This document shows, one piece after another, positions 1 through 7,442 of a stretch of DNA of 9,623 bases. A program made the position numbers and the translations under genes. How positions within the stretch are numbered: position 1 is the first letter of the stretch; each line of letters opens with the position of its first letter. The notes under the pieces were generated by a model that worked only from the letters and a program-made list of their open reading frames with translations, made no database searches and had not been told where the DNA came from. Location: the NCBI GenBank assembly GCA_028818385.1, contig JAPPNY010000130.1, positions 1-9,623 of the forward strand. The letters are read 5' to 3'. The stretch comes from Spirochaetaceae bacterium. GTDB taxonomy: Bacteria > Spirochaetota > Spirochaetia > SZUA-6 > Bin103.

Positions 1-429
1 CACCAGCCCGGCGAGCGTCAGCGGCGCGTCCCATCGCTTGTCGCCGTTGTACACCACCACGTGCAGCACCGGATCGGCCCGATCGTCCTTGCTCCACGTG
101 GTGCGGTCATGGTACAGCCGCTGGTAGAGCAGGCTGGTGTAGTTCAGGAACCGCAGCGGCATCGAGTAGTCCACGCTCGACTGATTCTCGATGACCACGT
201 GCAGCGTCTGCACCCCGTCGCGGCCGTCGCTGCGGTCGATCGACCAGACCACGTCACCGAGGAGCCGACGCAGGGCGTCGGTGACGTTCTCGGTAGCGCC
301 GTCGCGGAGGGTGGCGAAGTCGAGCGCATCGGCCCAGCCGGCGGGGCGCAACGGGGCGATGAACCCGATGAGCAGGTCCCTGACGATGCGTCGGTGGGTG
401 AGCAGTCGCTTGTATGCCGGGTCGTCCAT
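1..429 (-). CDS. Rpn-family (transposase_31-like) PD-(D/E)XK nuclease, C-terminus outside window
   Basis: The first 143 codons of a gene read leftward off the window edge. The start is the ATG at 427-429, with a GGAAG-type ribosome binding site just upstream; no better in-frame start is near. The protein begins MDDPAYKRLLTHRRIVRDLL. It then shows the family pattern of an alpha-helical start, an aromatic-rich 'GWADALDFATL' stretch, a central beta strand with acidic residues (VVWSIDR), the 'LHVVIENQSS' strand carrying E-x-Q in place of E-x-K, and 'LRFLNYTSLLYQRL'. Rpn proteins are recombination-promoting DNA endonucleases of the PD-(D/E)XK fold, often present in several copies per genome. The E-x-Q form is common in this family. 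Family assignment is by remembered motif resemblance only. It is divergent from the broken ATPase/nuclease gene at 602, across a 172-bp gap. Confidence 0.75.
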   Translation of the reverse strand, partial: MDDPAYKRLLTHRRIVRDLLIGFIAPLRPAGWADALDFATLRDGATENVTDALRRLLGDVVWSIDRSDGRDGVQTLHVVIENQSSVDYSMPLRFLNYTSLLYQRLYHDRTTWSKDDRADPVLHVVVYNGDKRWDAPLTLAGLV

Positions 430-566
430 GATCGCTTCCGATCGAGCACCCCGGCGGCAACCGTGTCGGCGAGGTGCCCGTTACCACTGACAATGGCCTC
501 GGCGTCAGCAGCGCTTCAGTACCGGCATCGGAGCGTCGGCCCTCGCGACGAGCAATCTGTCCGGTT

Positions 567-595
567 TTGAGCGCCTCCGGGAGCAGGGTTAGGAT
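567..595 (+). promoter_or_regulatory. Candidate sigma70-like promoter giving a leaderless GTG transcript
   Basis: TTGAGC (567-572), a 17-bp spacer, then TAGGAT (590-595). Each hexamer matches four of six consensus positions. The GTG start at 602 lies six bases after the -10 box, where transcription would be expected to start, so the mRNA could be leaderless. An AGGA at 591-594 could alternatively act as a ribosome binding site. Confidence 0.4.
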
Positions 596-601
596 GACGC
601 G

Positions 602-1594
602 GTGACCCGGCGCCGGCTGCCGATCGGCATGCAGACCTTTCGCACGCTGCGCGAACGGGACTGCTACTACGTGGACAAGACCGCCTACATCGAGCGGCTG
701 CTGGACGAGGGCACGCACTACTTCCTGTCGCGCCCCCGGCGGTTCGGCAAGAGCCTGTTCCTGGACACGCTGAAGGAGCTGTTCGAGGGCAACGAGGCGC
801 TGTTCGCGGGGCTCCACATCCACGCCGGCCACGACTGGTCGGTTCAATATCCGGTGGTGCGGCTGGACTTTGCCGGCGGCAGCTTCAAGGAGACGGCTCT
901 GCTGGAAGCCAACGTCATGGAGCAGCTCGCCGCTGCCGAGCGGCGAACGGGGGTGGTGTCCGAGTACCTGACGGGCCCCGGCCGGTTCGCGTATCTGCTC
1001 GAAGCGCTGCACGGACAGACCGGCCGGCAGGTCGTGGTGCTGGTCGACGAGTACGACAAGCCGATCCTGGACGCGATGGAGGATCCGCAGACCGCCCGCG
1101 CCAACCGGGATTACCTGCGCGGCGTGTATGGAGTGATCAAGGCAAGCGACGCACACGTGCGGTTCACGTTCCTCACCGGGGTGAGCAAGTTCTCCAAGGT
1201 GAGCCTGTTCTCCGAGCTGAACAACCTCACCGACCTCACCCTCGATCCGGTGTACTCGTCCATTTGCGGCTACACCGAGGACGATCTGGACACGGTGTTC
1301 GCCCCGGAGCTCGCCGGACTCGACCGGGAACGGGTACGCGAATGGTACAGCGGCTATAGCTGGCTCGGCTCCGACAAGGTGTACAACCCCTACGACGTGC
1401 TGCTGCTGCTGCGCCGCCGCAAGTTCGCCGCCCACTGGTTCGAGACCGGCACGCCCGCGTTCCTGGTGGAGACGCTGTTCGAACGCCGCGTCTCCTCGGT
1501 ATCACTGGGCGACACGATGAGCACGGAGGACCTGCTGTCGGCGTTCGACGTCGGCCACATCGGCACCGAAGCGCTGCTGTTCCAGGCTATCTGA
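602..1594 (+). pseudogene. AAA-ATPase-like / PDDEXK_9 protein, ATPase half (frameshifted gene, part 1)
   Basis: This 330-residue frame is the N-terminal ATPase half of the AAA-ATPase_like plus PDDEXK_9 family, abundant in Bacteroidetes, Spirochaetes and other anaerobes and of poorly known function, probably nucleic-acid related. Visible motifs: the entry 'LPIGMQTFRTLRERDCYYVDKT' region (residues 6-27), Walker A RPRRFGKS (44-51), Walker B VVVLVDEYDKP (144-154), the 'FLTGVSKFSKVSLFSELNNL' sensor region (190-209) and a C-terminal 'WFETGTPAFLVETL' segment. GTG 602 is chosen because the frame has a stop at 590-592 and the family N-terminus fits. The frame ends at TGA 1592-1594 right after LLFQ, where the family normally continues T-G-Y-L-T-I. 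That continuation is present in another frame, so the gene is broken there. The ATPase half might still be made alone. Confidence 0.85.
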
Positions 1595-2145
1595 CCATCA
1601 CCGGCGAAGAGCGCCTGGGCGAGGAGGCCCTGTATCGGCTGGGCTACCCGAACCGGGAGGTCCGGCAGAGCCTGAACCGGGTGCTGCTGCGGCACCTGGT
1701 GCAGGATACCGGGCGACAGACGGACAACAGCATCAGCCTGGCGCGGCTGCTTGCCGCGCACGACTGCGCCGGCCTGCAGGAGCTGTTCCATGCCTTCTTC
1801 GCGAGCATCCCCTACGAATGGCACACCAACAACGACATCGCCAACTACGAGGGCTACTACGCGAGCGTGTTCTACTCCTATTTCGCGGCGCTCGGCTACG
1901 GGATCGTGGTCGAGGAGTCGAGCAGCCACGGCCGCTTGGACATGGCGGTGCGGACCGGCGGGCACGTGTATCTGTTCGAGTTCAAGGTGGTGGAGATGAC
2001 GCCCCCGGGCTCGGCGCTCGCACAGTTACGGGAACGCGGATACGCGGACAAGTATCGCGGCCGGGGCGAGCCGATCCACCTGATCGGCGTGGAGTTCAGC
2101 CGGGAGAAACGCAACGTGACCGCTTTCGAGGCAGTCGACGCCTGA
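1588..2145 (+). pseudogene. AAA-ATPase-like / PDDEXK_9 protein, nuclease half (frameshifted gene, part 2)
   Basis: Continuation of the preceding gene in another reading frame. Reading from TAT at 1588 gives YLTITGEERLGEEALYRLGY, which is the normal linker of this family, followed by the C-terminal PD-(D/E)XK nuclease-like domain. The nuclease signature is visible: 'YYASVFYSYFAALGY', then GRLDMAV with the catalytic Asp codon at 1939-1941, then LFEFKVVE with Glu at 1978-1980 and Lys at 1984-1986, and finally 'IHLIGVEFSREKRNV'. All core residues look intact, so the break is recent or is an assembly error. GTG codons such as the one at 1681 could allow re-initiation, but no convincing ribosome binding site was seen. 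The stop at 2143-2145 is 25 bp from the stop of the convergent gene. Confidence 0.8.
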
Positions 2146-2170
2146 CGGCGCACGACGGCGGGACACGGGC

Positions 2171-3613
2171 TCACCCGGCTTCCGCCAGGTGCACCTCCTG
2201 TATTTCGACGGTGAAGTTGCTGCCGAAGTCCTCGTCGTAGGAGAGGACGTGGAGGTAGAGCCACTCCCCGGAGAAGCTCTCGATCAGCGCTGACTTGTAC
2301 TCGTTGCCGTTGATGTAGCCGGCCGAGGCCAGCTTCCGGCCGCGGATCTCGTCATCGTAGACGTAGAAGTGGAACCGCCAGGTGCCGCGGATTTCCTGCT
2401 GGGTCACCTTGATCAGGTACATCCTGCCGGGGACCACCGGGATCCGGTAGTAGCTGTCCCCCTCGGCCTGCATCTGTCCGGCGCGGCTGGCGCCGGCGAT
2501 CGTCAGCGGCTCCTGCTCCTCGCCCTCGTTGTCGAGGGTCTCCTCGATGACGTGCAGCTCGAAGTTGGCTCCCGATCCCTTGGTGTGACGGCCGTCCACG
2601 GAGAAGTGGACGGCGTCGCTCTCGGCGGTCAGCGACACGACCTCGTCCTCTCCCCGGAGGTTGTCGGACATCTCCTGGACGTCGTCGAACCCGGCATCGC
2701 CGTGCAGGTAGAGATCGGCATCCATCGTCGGCGACAGCAGCTTGATGGTGTAGGGTCGGCCGGGCGTCGCCGCGAAGAAGTAGTAGCTTCTGTCCTGCCC
2801 CACCTCGGACGCGACCTCCTCGCCTACCGGGACCTCCATGGGCTCCTCCTCGGAGCCCTGATCCTGCAGTCGGTCGCGCTCTTCGACGGTCAGCGTGAAC
2901 GGCGTTCCGGAACGGTGTTGTCCCCGCACCTCGACGTAGAGGACGTCGCGGTCGGTCGAGACCGTGACGAAGTCGCCCTCGGTGTAGCGCTTGTTCGAGC
3001 GCCCGAGCTCGTCCCGGTACAGCGGATCGGAGAAGACCAGCAGGTCGGCGTTCACCTGCAGGCCGTCGATGGCGATGCGGTAGGTCGATCCGGGGGTCAG
3101 GCCGCCCAGCTCGTACAGGCTCGATCGGCTGCCCACCTGCCCCCCGTAGCTGACCTCGCCGTGCAGTCGGATCGGCGACAGCGATGCGACCTCGTCGACA
3201 TAGGCCTCGCTCCTGGTCAGCAGGAGTCTGAACTCCGACTCCTTGTAGTCGTAGTTGTGGAGCATGAAGTACGCCGCATCCTCCTTCGGCGTGAACTGGA
3301 TGCGCTCGTCGTTATCCTCGGCGTTGGTCGACCGGCCGACGGAGTCGCGCAGGAAGGTGTCGTCCGATCCCAGGTAGTAGATGTCGAGATCGACGGAGAG
3401 TCCGGTCATGTCGAGCCGGTACTCGGCGTCCGCTTCCACGTACGCCATGAAGTACTTGCGTTCCCGGTCGGAGTCCGTCGTGCCGGAGTACTCCCGATCG
3501 ACCGCGAGCACGATCGGATCGGTCTTGTCGTATCCCCGGTTCTCTTCCTGCGCCGGGGCAAGGACGGGGACGAGAGCGATGCCGAGAATAGCGAGAACGG
3601 CGCGGACCTTCAT
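2171..3613 (-). CDS. Secreted protein with four tandem PPC-like beta-sandwich repeats
   Basis: A 480-residue exported protein. The first 21 residues, MKVRAVLAILGIALVPVLAPA, form a Sec signal peptide with a probable cleavage after APA. No lipobox Cys is present. The rest divides into four repeats of about 100 residues (roughly 33-135, 147-245, 258-357 and 369-474). Each follows the same order: an acidic lead-in, a 'YYFxAxxGxxYxI' strand pair, a '(V/M)(N/D)ADLxL' strand with an Asp-rich loop, then a 'xxVHFSVxGxHxxG(S/T)xFxLxVE' ending. This matches the bacterial pre-peptidase C-terminal (PPC) type domain, usually an accessory domain on secreted hydrolases; here it stands alone with no catalytic domain. 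The composition is strongly acidic. The start ATG is supported by GGAGG about five bases upstream. It follows the DUF418 gene by 86 bp on the same strand and could be cotranscribed. Confidence 0.8.
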   Translation of the reverse strand: MKVRAVLAILGIALVPVLAPAQEENRGYDKTDPIVLAVDREYSGTTDSDRERKYFMAYVEADAEYRLDMTGLSVDLDIYYLGSDDTFLRDSVGRSTNAEDNDERIQFTPKEDAAYFMLHNYDYKESEFRLLLTRSEAYVDEVASLSPIRLHGEVSYGGQVGSRSSLYELGGLTPGSTYRIAIDGLQVNADLLVFSDPLYRDELGRSNKRYTEGDFVTVSTDRDVLYVEVRGQHRSGTPFTLTVEERDRLQDQGSEEEPMEVPVGEEVASEVGQDRSYYFFAATPGRPYTIKLLSPTMDADLYLHGDAGFDDVQEMSDNLRGEDEVVSLTAESDAVHFSVDGRHTKGSGANFELHVIEETLDNEGEEQEPLTIAGASRAGQMQAEGDSYYRIPVVPGRMYLIKVTQQEIRGTWRFHFYVYDDEIRGRKLASAGYINGNEYKSALIESFSGEWLYLHVLSYDEDFGSNFTVEIQEVHLAEAG

Positions 3614-3699
3614 GGTGCCTCCAGGATCTCAAACGGGGGGCTGGCCGTGCGTTCCGGCCTCCCACGGAATCTATGGGATGCCCGGACTTGGGTCAAAGC

Positions 3700-4947
3700 T
3701 CAGGCCGCGGCCCGTCGAAGCGGCTGGCGGACGCCGTAGGTCAGGGTCCGCCACAGCCACTCGGCGGGACCGAAGCGGTAGCGGCGCAGCCACCAGCCGC
3801 TGACCAGGAGTTGCCCGGCCAGGATGGCGAGGACGATCACGATCGCCAGGGAGGGTGAAACGCGCCGCGCAAGGCCCAGGCCGTACCCGTAGAACAGCAG
3901 GGTCGCGACGACCGACTGCAGGACGTAGTTGGTCAGCGCCATCCGGCCCATGGCCGCCAGCGGCCGCAGCACGCGTTGCCAGCCGGCGCGCTGCCAGAGC
4001 AGCGCGATGCCGGAGCCGTAGGCCATCGCCAGGAGCGGGCCCGCGACCGTTCCGTTCACCCACACGCACATCAGAGCGCTCAGCGTCGGCAGCAGACTGG
4101 CGCCCGCGGCCGACAGCACCGCCACCGGCAGCCCGATCGCCAGGCCCCAAGCGAGCACGCGCCTGAGCAGAGCGCGGTGGTCCGCGATGGCAGGGGTGAG
4201 GTGGCGGCGGCCGGCGGCCAGCCCCAGCACGAACATGGCCAGCACCGTCGGCGCCAGGAAGAGCTGGATCCAGGCGTTGCGGCCGTAGTTCTCGACGCGG
4301 GTCACCGCCGAGCGCGCGAACGCCGGGTCGAGATAGGCAGCCGTCGTGGTCCGAGCCGCGCTGCGGAACTCCTCCGCGGTCTCGCGATCGCTGGCGACGA
4401 TCTCCGCCGCGCCCTCGGGAGCCGCCCGCCCCAGCGCCAGCGCTCCGGTCATGAGCAGCGCCGCCGCTGCCGGGACGATCAGCAGCCACTTCACCCACCG
4501 GCGAAGGATCTCCGGCCGCGCGCGGCGCAGCGGGAGCAGCAGCAGCCCGATGACGGCGTAGAGGAGGAGGATGTCCCCTTCCGAGAGCAATACGATATGG
4601 ACGACCCCGATCAGGCCCAGGATCGCGGACCGGCGCAGGTACCGCCGGGGAAAGCCGGCGGCGGCGCCGCGCTCCTCGGCGCGCAGGAACTGGGTGGCGA
4701 AGCCCCACCCGAACACGAACGAGAACAGCGTGAAGAACTTGGCCTGCGCCAGGGCGAACACGCCCGCGGCGACCAGCCGATCGAGCGGCGGCCCTTCGTA
4801 CCCGAAGCCGCCCAGGCTCCCCGGAGCCTTGAACCACATGATGTTGACGAACAGGATCCCGCACAGTGCGAACCCGCGCAGCACGTCGACGACTTCGACC
4901 CGCTCCGCCTCCCCGACCGGACCGAGTGAACCTGAACGCTGGCTCAC
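3700..4947 (-). CDS. DUF418 (YeiB-like) polytopic membrane protein
   Basis: A 415-residue multi-pass inner-membrane protein. Diagnostic features, with GTG 4947 as residue 1: the N-terminal 'RVEVVDVLRGFALCGILFVNI' motif (about 16-36), a 'FFTLFSFVFGWGF' segment, many hydrophobic helices separated by Arg-rich loops, 'GRMALTNYVLQS' (about 334-345) followed by FYGYGLGL, and a terminal 'PAEWLWRTLTYG' (about 394-405). These are hallmarks of the DUF418/YeiB family, proposed to be transporters or acyltransferase-like membrane proteins; no function is firmly established. The frame is open further upstream to 5196. That extension is Arg-rich and non-membrane and overlaps the DUF433 gene on the other strand, so the GTG at 4945-4947, just before the family N-terminus, is preferred, with only a weak G-rich sequence upstream. 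The length then fits the usual 380-420 residues. Confidence 0.85.
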   Translation of the reverse strand: MSQRSGSLGPVGEAERVEVVDVLRGFALCGILFVNIMWFKAPGSLGGFGYEGPPLDRLVAAGVFALAQAKFFTLFSFVFGWGFATQFLRAEERGAAAGFPRRYLRRSAILGLIGVVHIVLLSEGDILLLYAVIGLLLLPLRRARPEILRRWVKWLLIVPAAAALLMTGALALGRAAPEGAAEIVASDRETAEEFRSAARTTTAAYLDPAFARSAVTRVENYGRNAWIQLFLAPTVLAMFVLGLAAGRRHLTPAIADHRALLRRVLAWGLAIGLPVAVLSAAGASLLPTLSALMCVWVNGTVAGPLLAMAYGSGIALLWQRAGWQRVLRPLAAMGRMALTNYVLQSVVATLLFYGYGLGLARRVSPSLAIVIVLAILAGQLLVSGWWLRRYRFGPAEWLWRTLTYGVRQPLRRAAA

Positions 4948-5062
4948 CTCGGCCCCGATGCGTCGGTCACGATCACGTCGCGACGATAACAGGAACGGAC
5001 GCCACGCTTCTCCCGTGTAGCGACGACCGGCTTCGACCCGACAGCCCCGACAGCCCCGACGT

Positions 5063-5091
5063 TTGCGATCGGGATGACGGAACGCTATCGT
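5063..5091 (+). promoter_or_regulatory. Candidate sigma70-like promoter for the DUF433 gene
   Basis: TTGCGA (5063-5068), 17-bp spacer, TATCGT (5086-5091); each box matches four of six consensus bases. The ATG at 5102 lies ten bases after the -10 box, leaving almost no leader and no recognisable Shine-Dalgarno sequence. Confidence 0.35.
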
Positions 5092-5101
5092 CACCTCTGG
5101 A

Positions 5102-5476
5102 ATGGCAAGTCCACCACACTCCGGCGTGCCGGCCGTGGAGCCAGTCACCGTCCCCCTCAGGGAGGATCCAGCCGGCGTCCTGCGCATAGGCGACACCCAT
5201 GTGTTGCTGGAGGTCGTCGTACAAGCGTTTCAGTGTGGCGCCACTCCCGAGACGATCGTCCAGTCCTATGACACGCTGAGTCTTCCGGACGTATACGCCG
5301 TGCTGGCCTATTGCGTGACGCATCGGGAACAGATCGACGAGTACATGCGCCGCTGTGACACCGAGGCCGCAGATGTACTCCGTCGCGTCCAGGCAACGCA
5401 AGAGGATCAGAGCGGCGTGCGCGAACGACTCATGCAGCGGCCGAGGGACAGTCGGGTTGCTCCGACTGCTGAGTGA
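5102..5476 (+). CDS. DUF433 family antitoxin-like protein
   Basis: A 124-residue protein. Residues about 17-80 show the DUF433 pattern: 'VPLREDPAGVLRIGDTHVLLEVVVQAF' followed by the HTH-like 'GATPETIVQSYDTLSLPDVYAVLAYCVTHREQIDEYM'. DUF433 proteins are small DNA-binding-fold proteins, usually the antitoxin gene placed just upstream of a DUF5615 PIN-like toxin. Here no DUF5615-like protein follows: the next recognisable sequence is an HNH gene on the opposite strand. A GTG overlaps the stop codon by four bases (GTGA at 5473-5476), the coupling often seen in such pairs, but the frame beyond it resembles no toxin. The C-terminal 40 residues are charged and probably variable. ATG 5102 is chosen because it places the conserved block at a normal distance from the N-terminus. 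Confidence 0.8.
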   Translation: MASPPHSGVPAVEPVTVPLREDPAGVLRIGDTHVLLEVVVQAFQCGATPETIVQSYDTLSLPDVYAVLAYCVTHREQIDEYMRRCDTEAADVLRRVQATQEDQSGVRERLMQRPRDSRVAPTAE

Positions 5477-5518
5477 CGATCACGATAGCCTCGGGGCTGA
5501 TCCTCCGTGAGGCACCGT

Positions 5519-6118
5519 TCAGCCGTGCGGCGCGTGCCGATAGCGATGATGGGCATGACAGACCAATCGGAGGTTCCCAAGATCAGCACCACCGCCAAGC
5601 GCGTAGGGGAGAATGTGGTCTATCTCGATCAGATGTCGTGAGTTGCAGCGGCGTCCGGTCTGCCGATCGAGATAGCTGCAGCGGCCACCATCCCGCTGCC
5701 ATACCTGCCGTCGCACCGCCGCCGGAATCGCGCGGCCCGAAACGCACGGCTTCGCCGCCGGAGTAATTGCGCCGGTCGATTTCCGCCCGGCAGCGGCTGG
5801 TCGGTCCGTCGCTTCCTGCATAGTCGGCGAAAGCGCGGAGGTCGGCGTCGAGTGCGGCGTGCGCTCCGGCGTCGGAGTGGGGCCGGCAGGGATCACCTCG
5901 TCCTGCACCGTGACGGTGTGAGCGGGTTCCGGCGCAGCCTGCTCCTTCGCTGACGGAGCGGGCTGGGATTCGCCCTGTGCCGCCCGGCTGCCGGTGCGCG
6001 CCCGCCGCGGCGGCCGGCTCGGGTCATGGCGGTCGAGCGCCTCCTGGCGGCGGCGGCCGCCGCGGCTTGCGCGATGCGGCCGACGAGCTTCCCGATGGTC
6101 ATGCGCGGGTCCACACAC
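5519..6118 (-). CDS. HNH endonuclease domain protein, 5' end unresolved, probably truncated
   Basis: The last 75 residues form a complete HNH domain: 'IPAAVRRQVWQRDGGRCSYLD', a second Cys in 'GRRCNSRH', the metal and catalytic His in 'IEIDHILPYALGGG', the Asn in 'LGNLRLVC' and the final 'HAHHRYR'. HNH domains are metal-dependent nucleases that nick or cut DNA. This type is normally the C-terminal domain of a longer chromosomal protein with a helical N-terminal region. Here the sequence before it is low-complexity, rich in Pro, Ala, Thr and Arg, with no recognisable domain. The frame stays open past 6118 into the integrase promoter and repeats, so the true start cannot be fixed; 6118 is a GTG without a ribosome binding site. 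The simplest reading is a gene cut by insertion of the element on the right. A phage-borne HNH gene is the alternative. Confidence 0.6.
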   Translation of the reverse strand: MCGPAHDHREARRPHRASRGGRRRQEALDRHDPSRPPRRARTGSRAAQGESQPAPSAKEQAAPEPAHTVTVQDEVIPAGPTPTPERTPHSTPTSALSPTMQEATDRPAAAGRKSTGAITPAAKPCVSGRAIPAAVRRQVWQRDGGRCSYLDRQTGRRCNSRHLIEIDHILPYALGGGADLGNLRLVCHAHHRYRHAPHG

Positions 6119-6169
6119 CGCGCATGCAGGGTATTGAACCGTGTTGCACAGCGCTGCATTGGTGCTCAC

Positions 6170-6207
6170 AAACCCTGTTGACACAAAGTCTTGAAACCCT
6201 ATTGACC
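6170..6207 (+). repeat. Two TTGAC-core direct repeats upstream of the integrase
   Basis: AAACCCTGTTGACA (6170-6183) and AAACCCTATTGACC (6194-6207) are spaced 24 bp start to start in the same orientation. The first is identical over 14 bp to 7412-7425, just past the integrase gene. They may be integrase arm sites, an attachment-site arm or an autoregulatory operator. The second also overlaps the candidate integrase -35 box. Confidence 0.7.
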
Positions 6208-6231
6208 ATTTCAGAACGTTGCACGCATACT
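6202..6231 (+). promoter_or_regulatory. Candidate integrase promoter
   Basis: TTGACC (6202-6207), 18-bp spacer, CATACT (6226-6231). Hexamers match five and four of six consensus bases. The predicted start would give a leader of about 38 bases that includes the GGAGG ribosome binding site at 6262-6266. The -35 box lies inside the second AAACCCT(A/G)TTGAC repeat, so a protein binding the repeats could control the integrase. Confidence 0.4.
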
Positions 6232-6275
6232 CTCCGTATGGCGTCCGATTGTGGGACGCATGGAGGTATGCAGGA

Positions 6276-7412
6276 ATGGCCAAGCGATTGACGGCGGCGA
6301 AGGTGAGGAAGGCGGCACCGGGAGTCCACGGCGATCAATTCGGGTTGCGGCTTCGCGTGCTCGCCAGCGGCGCGCGCACGTGGGTATGGCGCGGGACGGT
6401 GAACGGCCGGCGAGTCGATCTTGGGCTCGGCGGGTACCCGGTGGTGACGTTGGCGGAAGCGCGCGACTTGGCGCTTGAGTGCAAGCGCGCGGCGCATCGC
6501 GGCGACGATCCGCGGTCGGTCCGCGGCCGACGTGGTATCCCGACGTTCGGGGAAGCCGCGGAGACGGTGATCCGGCTTCACGCGCCGACGTGGAAGGGCT
6601 CCGGCCGCACCGAAGACCAATGGCGTCACTCGCTTCGGGAGTACGCATCAGCGCTGGAGCCGATGCGACTGGACAAGATCACGGCAACCGACATCCTGGC
6701 CGTGCTCACTCCGGTGTGGCACAAGCGGCCGGAGACGGCGGCGCGGGTTCGGACTCGCATATCGGCCGTGCTCAAGTGGGCCGTGGCGCAGGGTCATCGG
6801 CACGACGACCCGTCCGAAGCGGTCAAGGCGGCGCTGCCACGGGCGAAGCGGGAAAAGGTCCATCACGCGGCCGTGGCGCACGCTGGCGTGGCCGACGTGC
6901 TCAAGGCGGTACTGGGTCACCGTGCATGGTGGGGAACGCGCTTGGCGGTCGTCTTCGCCACACTGACTGCTACGCGGAGCGGTGAGGCTCGACAGGCTCG
7001 ATGGTCGGAGATTGACGGCGACACATGGACGGTGCCGGGCTCCCGCTCGAAGGTGGGCAAGGATCACCGCGTACCGCTTTCCAGGCAAGCGCTCGACATC
7101 CTCGAACAGGCACGGACGCTCGGTGCCGATCGGGACGGCGACGTGATCTTCCCACGGGCGCGCGGGACTGATCCGGTGGCCGGTGGCGTCCTCATGGCGT
7201 TACTGCGCGACATCGGCGCGAACACGACGCTTCACGGCATGGCGCGGGCTTCGTTCCGGTCGTGGGCTGCGGACTGCGGAGAGTCGCGCGAAGACGCGGA
7301 AATGGCGCTTGGTCACGTCGTGCAAGGCGTCGAAGGTGCGTATCAGCGTTCGGACTTGTGCGAGCGTCGGCGTGCACTCATGGCACGGTGGGGCAGCTAC
7401 GTCATGCCGTGA
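6276..7412 (+). CDS. int: P4-type tyrosine integrase
   Basis: A 378-residue site-specific recombinase that would integrate and excise the element. Domains: an N-terminal DUF4102 arm-binding domain (about 1-80, with 'GLRLRVLASGARTWVWRG' and 'LGLGGYPVVTLAEAR'), a core-binding SAM-like region (about 90-185), and the catalytic domain (about 200-372). Catalytic residues visible: Arg234 in 'LTATRSGEARQARW', Lys259 or Lys262 in 'SKVGKDHRVPLS', His320 and Arg324 in 'LHGMARASFRSW', His347 in 'ALGHVV', and nucleophile Tyr356 in 'VEGAYQRSD'. The His-Arg box reads H-G-M-A-R, one residue longer than the usual H-x-x-R. ATG 6276 is chosen because of GGAGG at 6262-6266 and because MAKRLTAAKV is a typical family start; upstream in-frame codons cover the promoter. 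It is divergent from the HNH fragment, as expected for an integrase at one end of its element. Confidence 0.93.
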   Translation: MAKRLTAAKVRKAAPGVHGDQFGLRLRVLASGARTWVWRGTVNGRRVDLGLGGYPVVTLAEARDLALECKRAAHRGDDPRSVRGRRGIPTFGEAAETVIRLHAPTWKGSGRTEDQWRHSLREYASALEPMRLDKITATDILAVLTPVWHKRPETAARVRTRISAVLKWAVAQGHRHDDPSEAVKAALPRAKREKVHHAAVAHAGVADVLKAVLGHRAWWGTRLAVVFATLTATRSGEARQARWSEIDGDTWTVPGSRSKVGKDHRVPLSRQALDILEQARTLGADRDGDVIFPRARGTDPVAGGVLMALLRDIGANTTLHGMARASFRSWAADCGESREDAEMALGHVVQGVEGAYQRSDLCERRRALMARWGSYVMP

Positions 7413-7442
7413 AACCCTGTTGACAGGCACGAGAGGCGAAAA

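Noticed and set aside
254..1435. Long open frame on the minus strand opposite the ATPase gene
   Set aside because: Antisense shadow of a high-GC coding region. Its translation is low-complexity and has no recognisable domain, while the plus strand shows Walker motifs.
1580..1600. Programmed ribosomal frameshift in the ATPase/nuclease gene
   Set aside because: No slippery heptamer, stem-loop or upstream stimulatory sequence is seen, and the mismatch is best explained by missing bases rather than a one-base slip.
2369..3739. 456-codon open frame on the plus strand opposite the PPC-repeat gene
   Set aside because: Biased, repetitive composition without domains. The minus strand has a signal peptide, a ribosome binding site and four clear repeats.
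3976..4929. Long plus-strand frame opposite the DUF418 gene
   Set aside because: Rich in Arg, Gln and Glu, typical of the reverse of a hydrophobic membrane-protein gene; no start signal or family.
5038..5058. Short tandem repeat CGACAGCCC x2 upstream of the DUF433 gene
   Set aside because: Only two 9-bp units in GC-rich DNA; likely chance, with no link to any gene feature.
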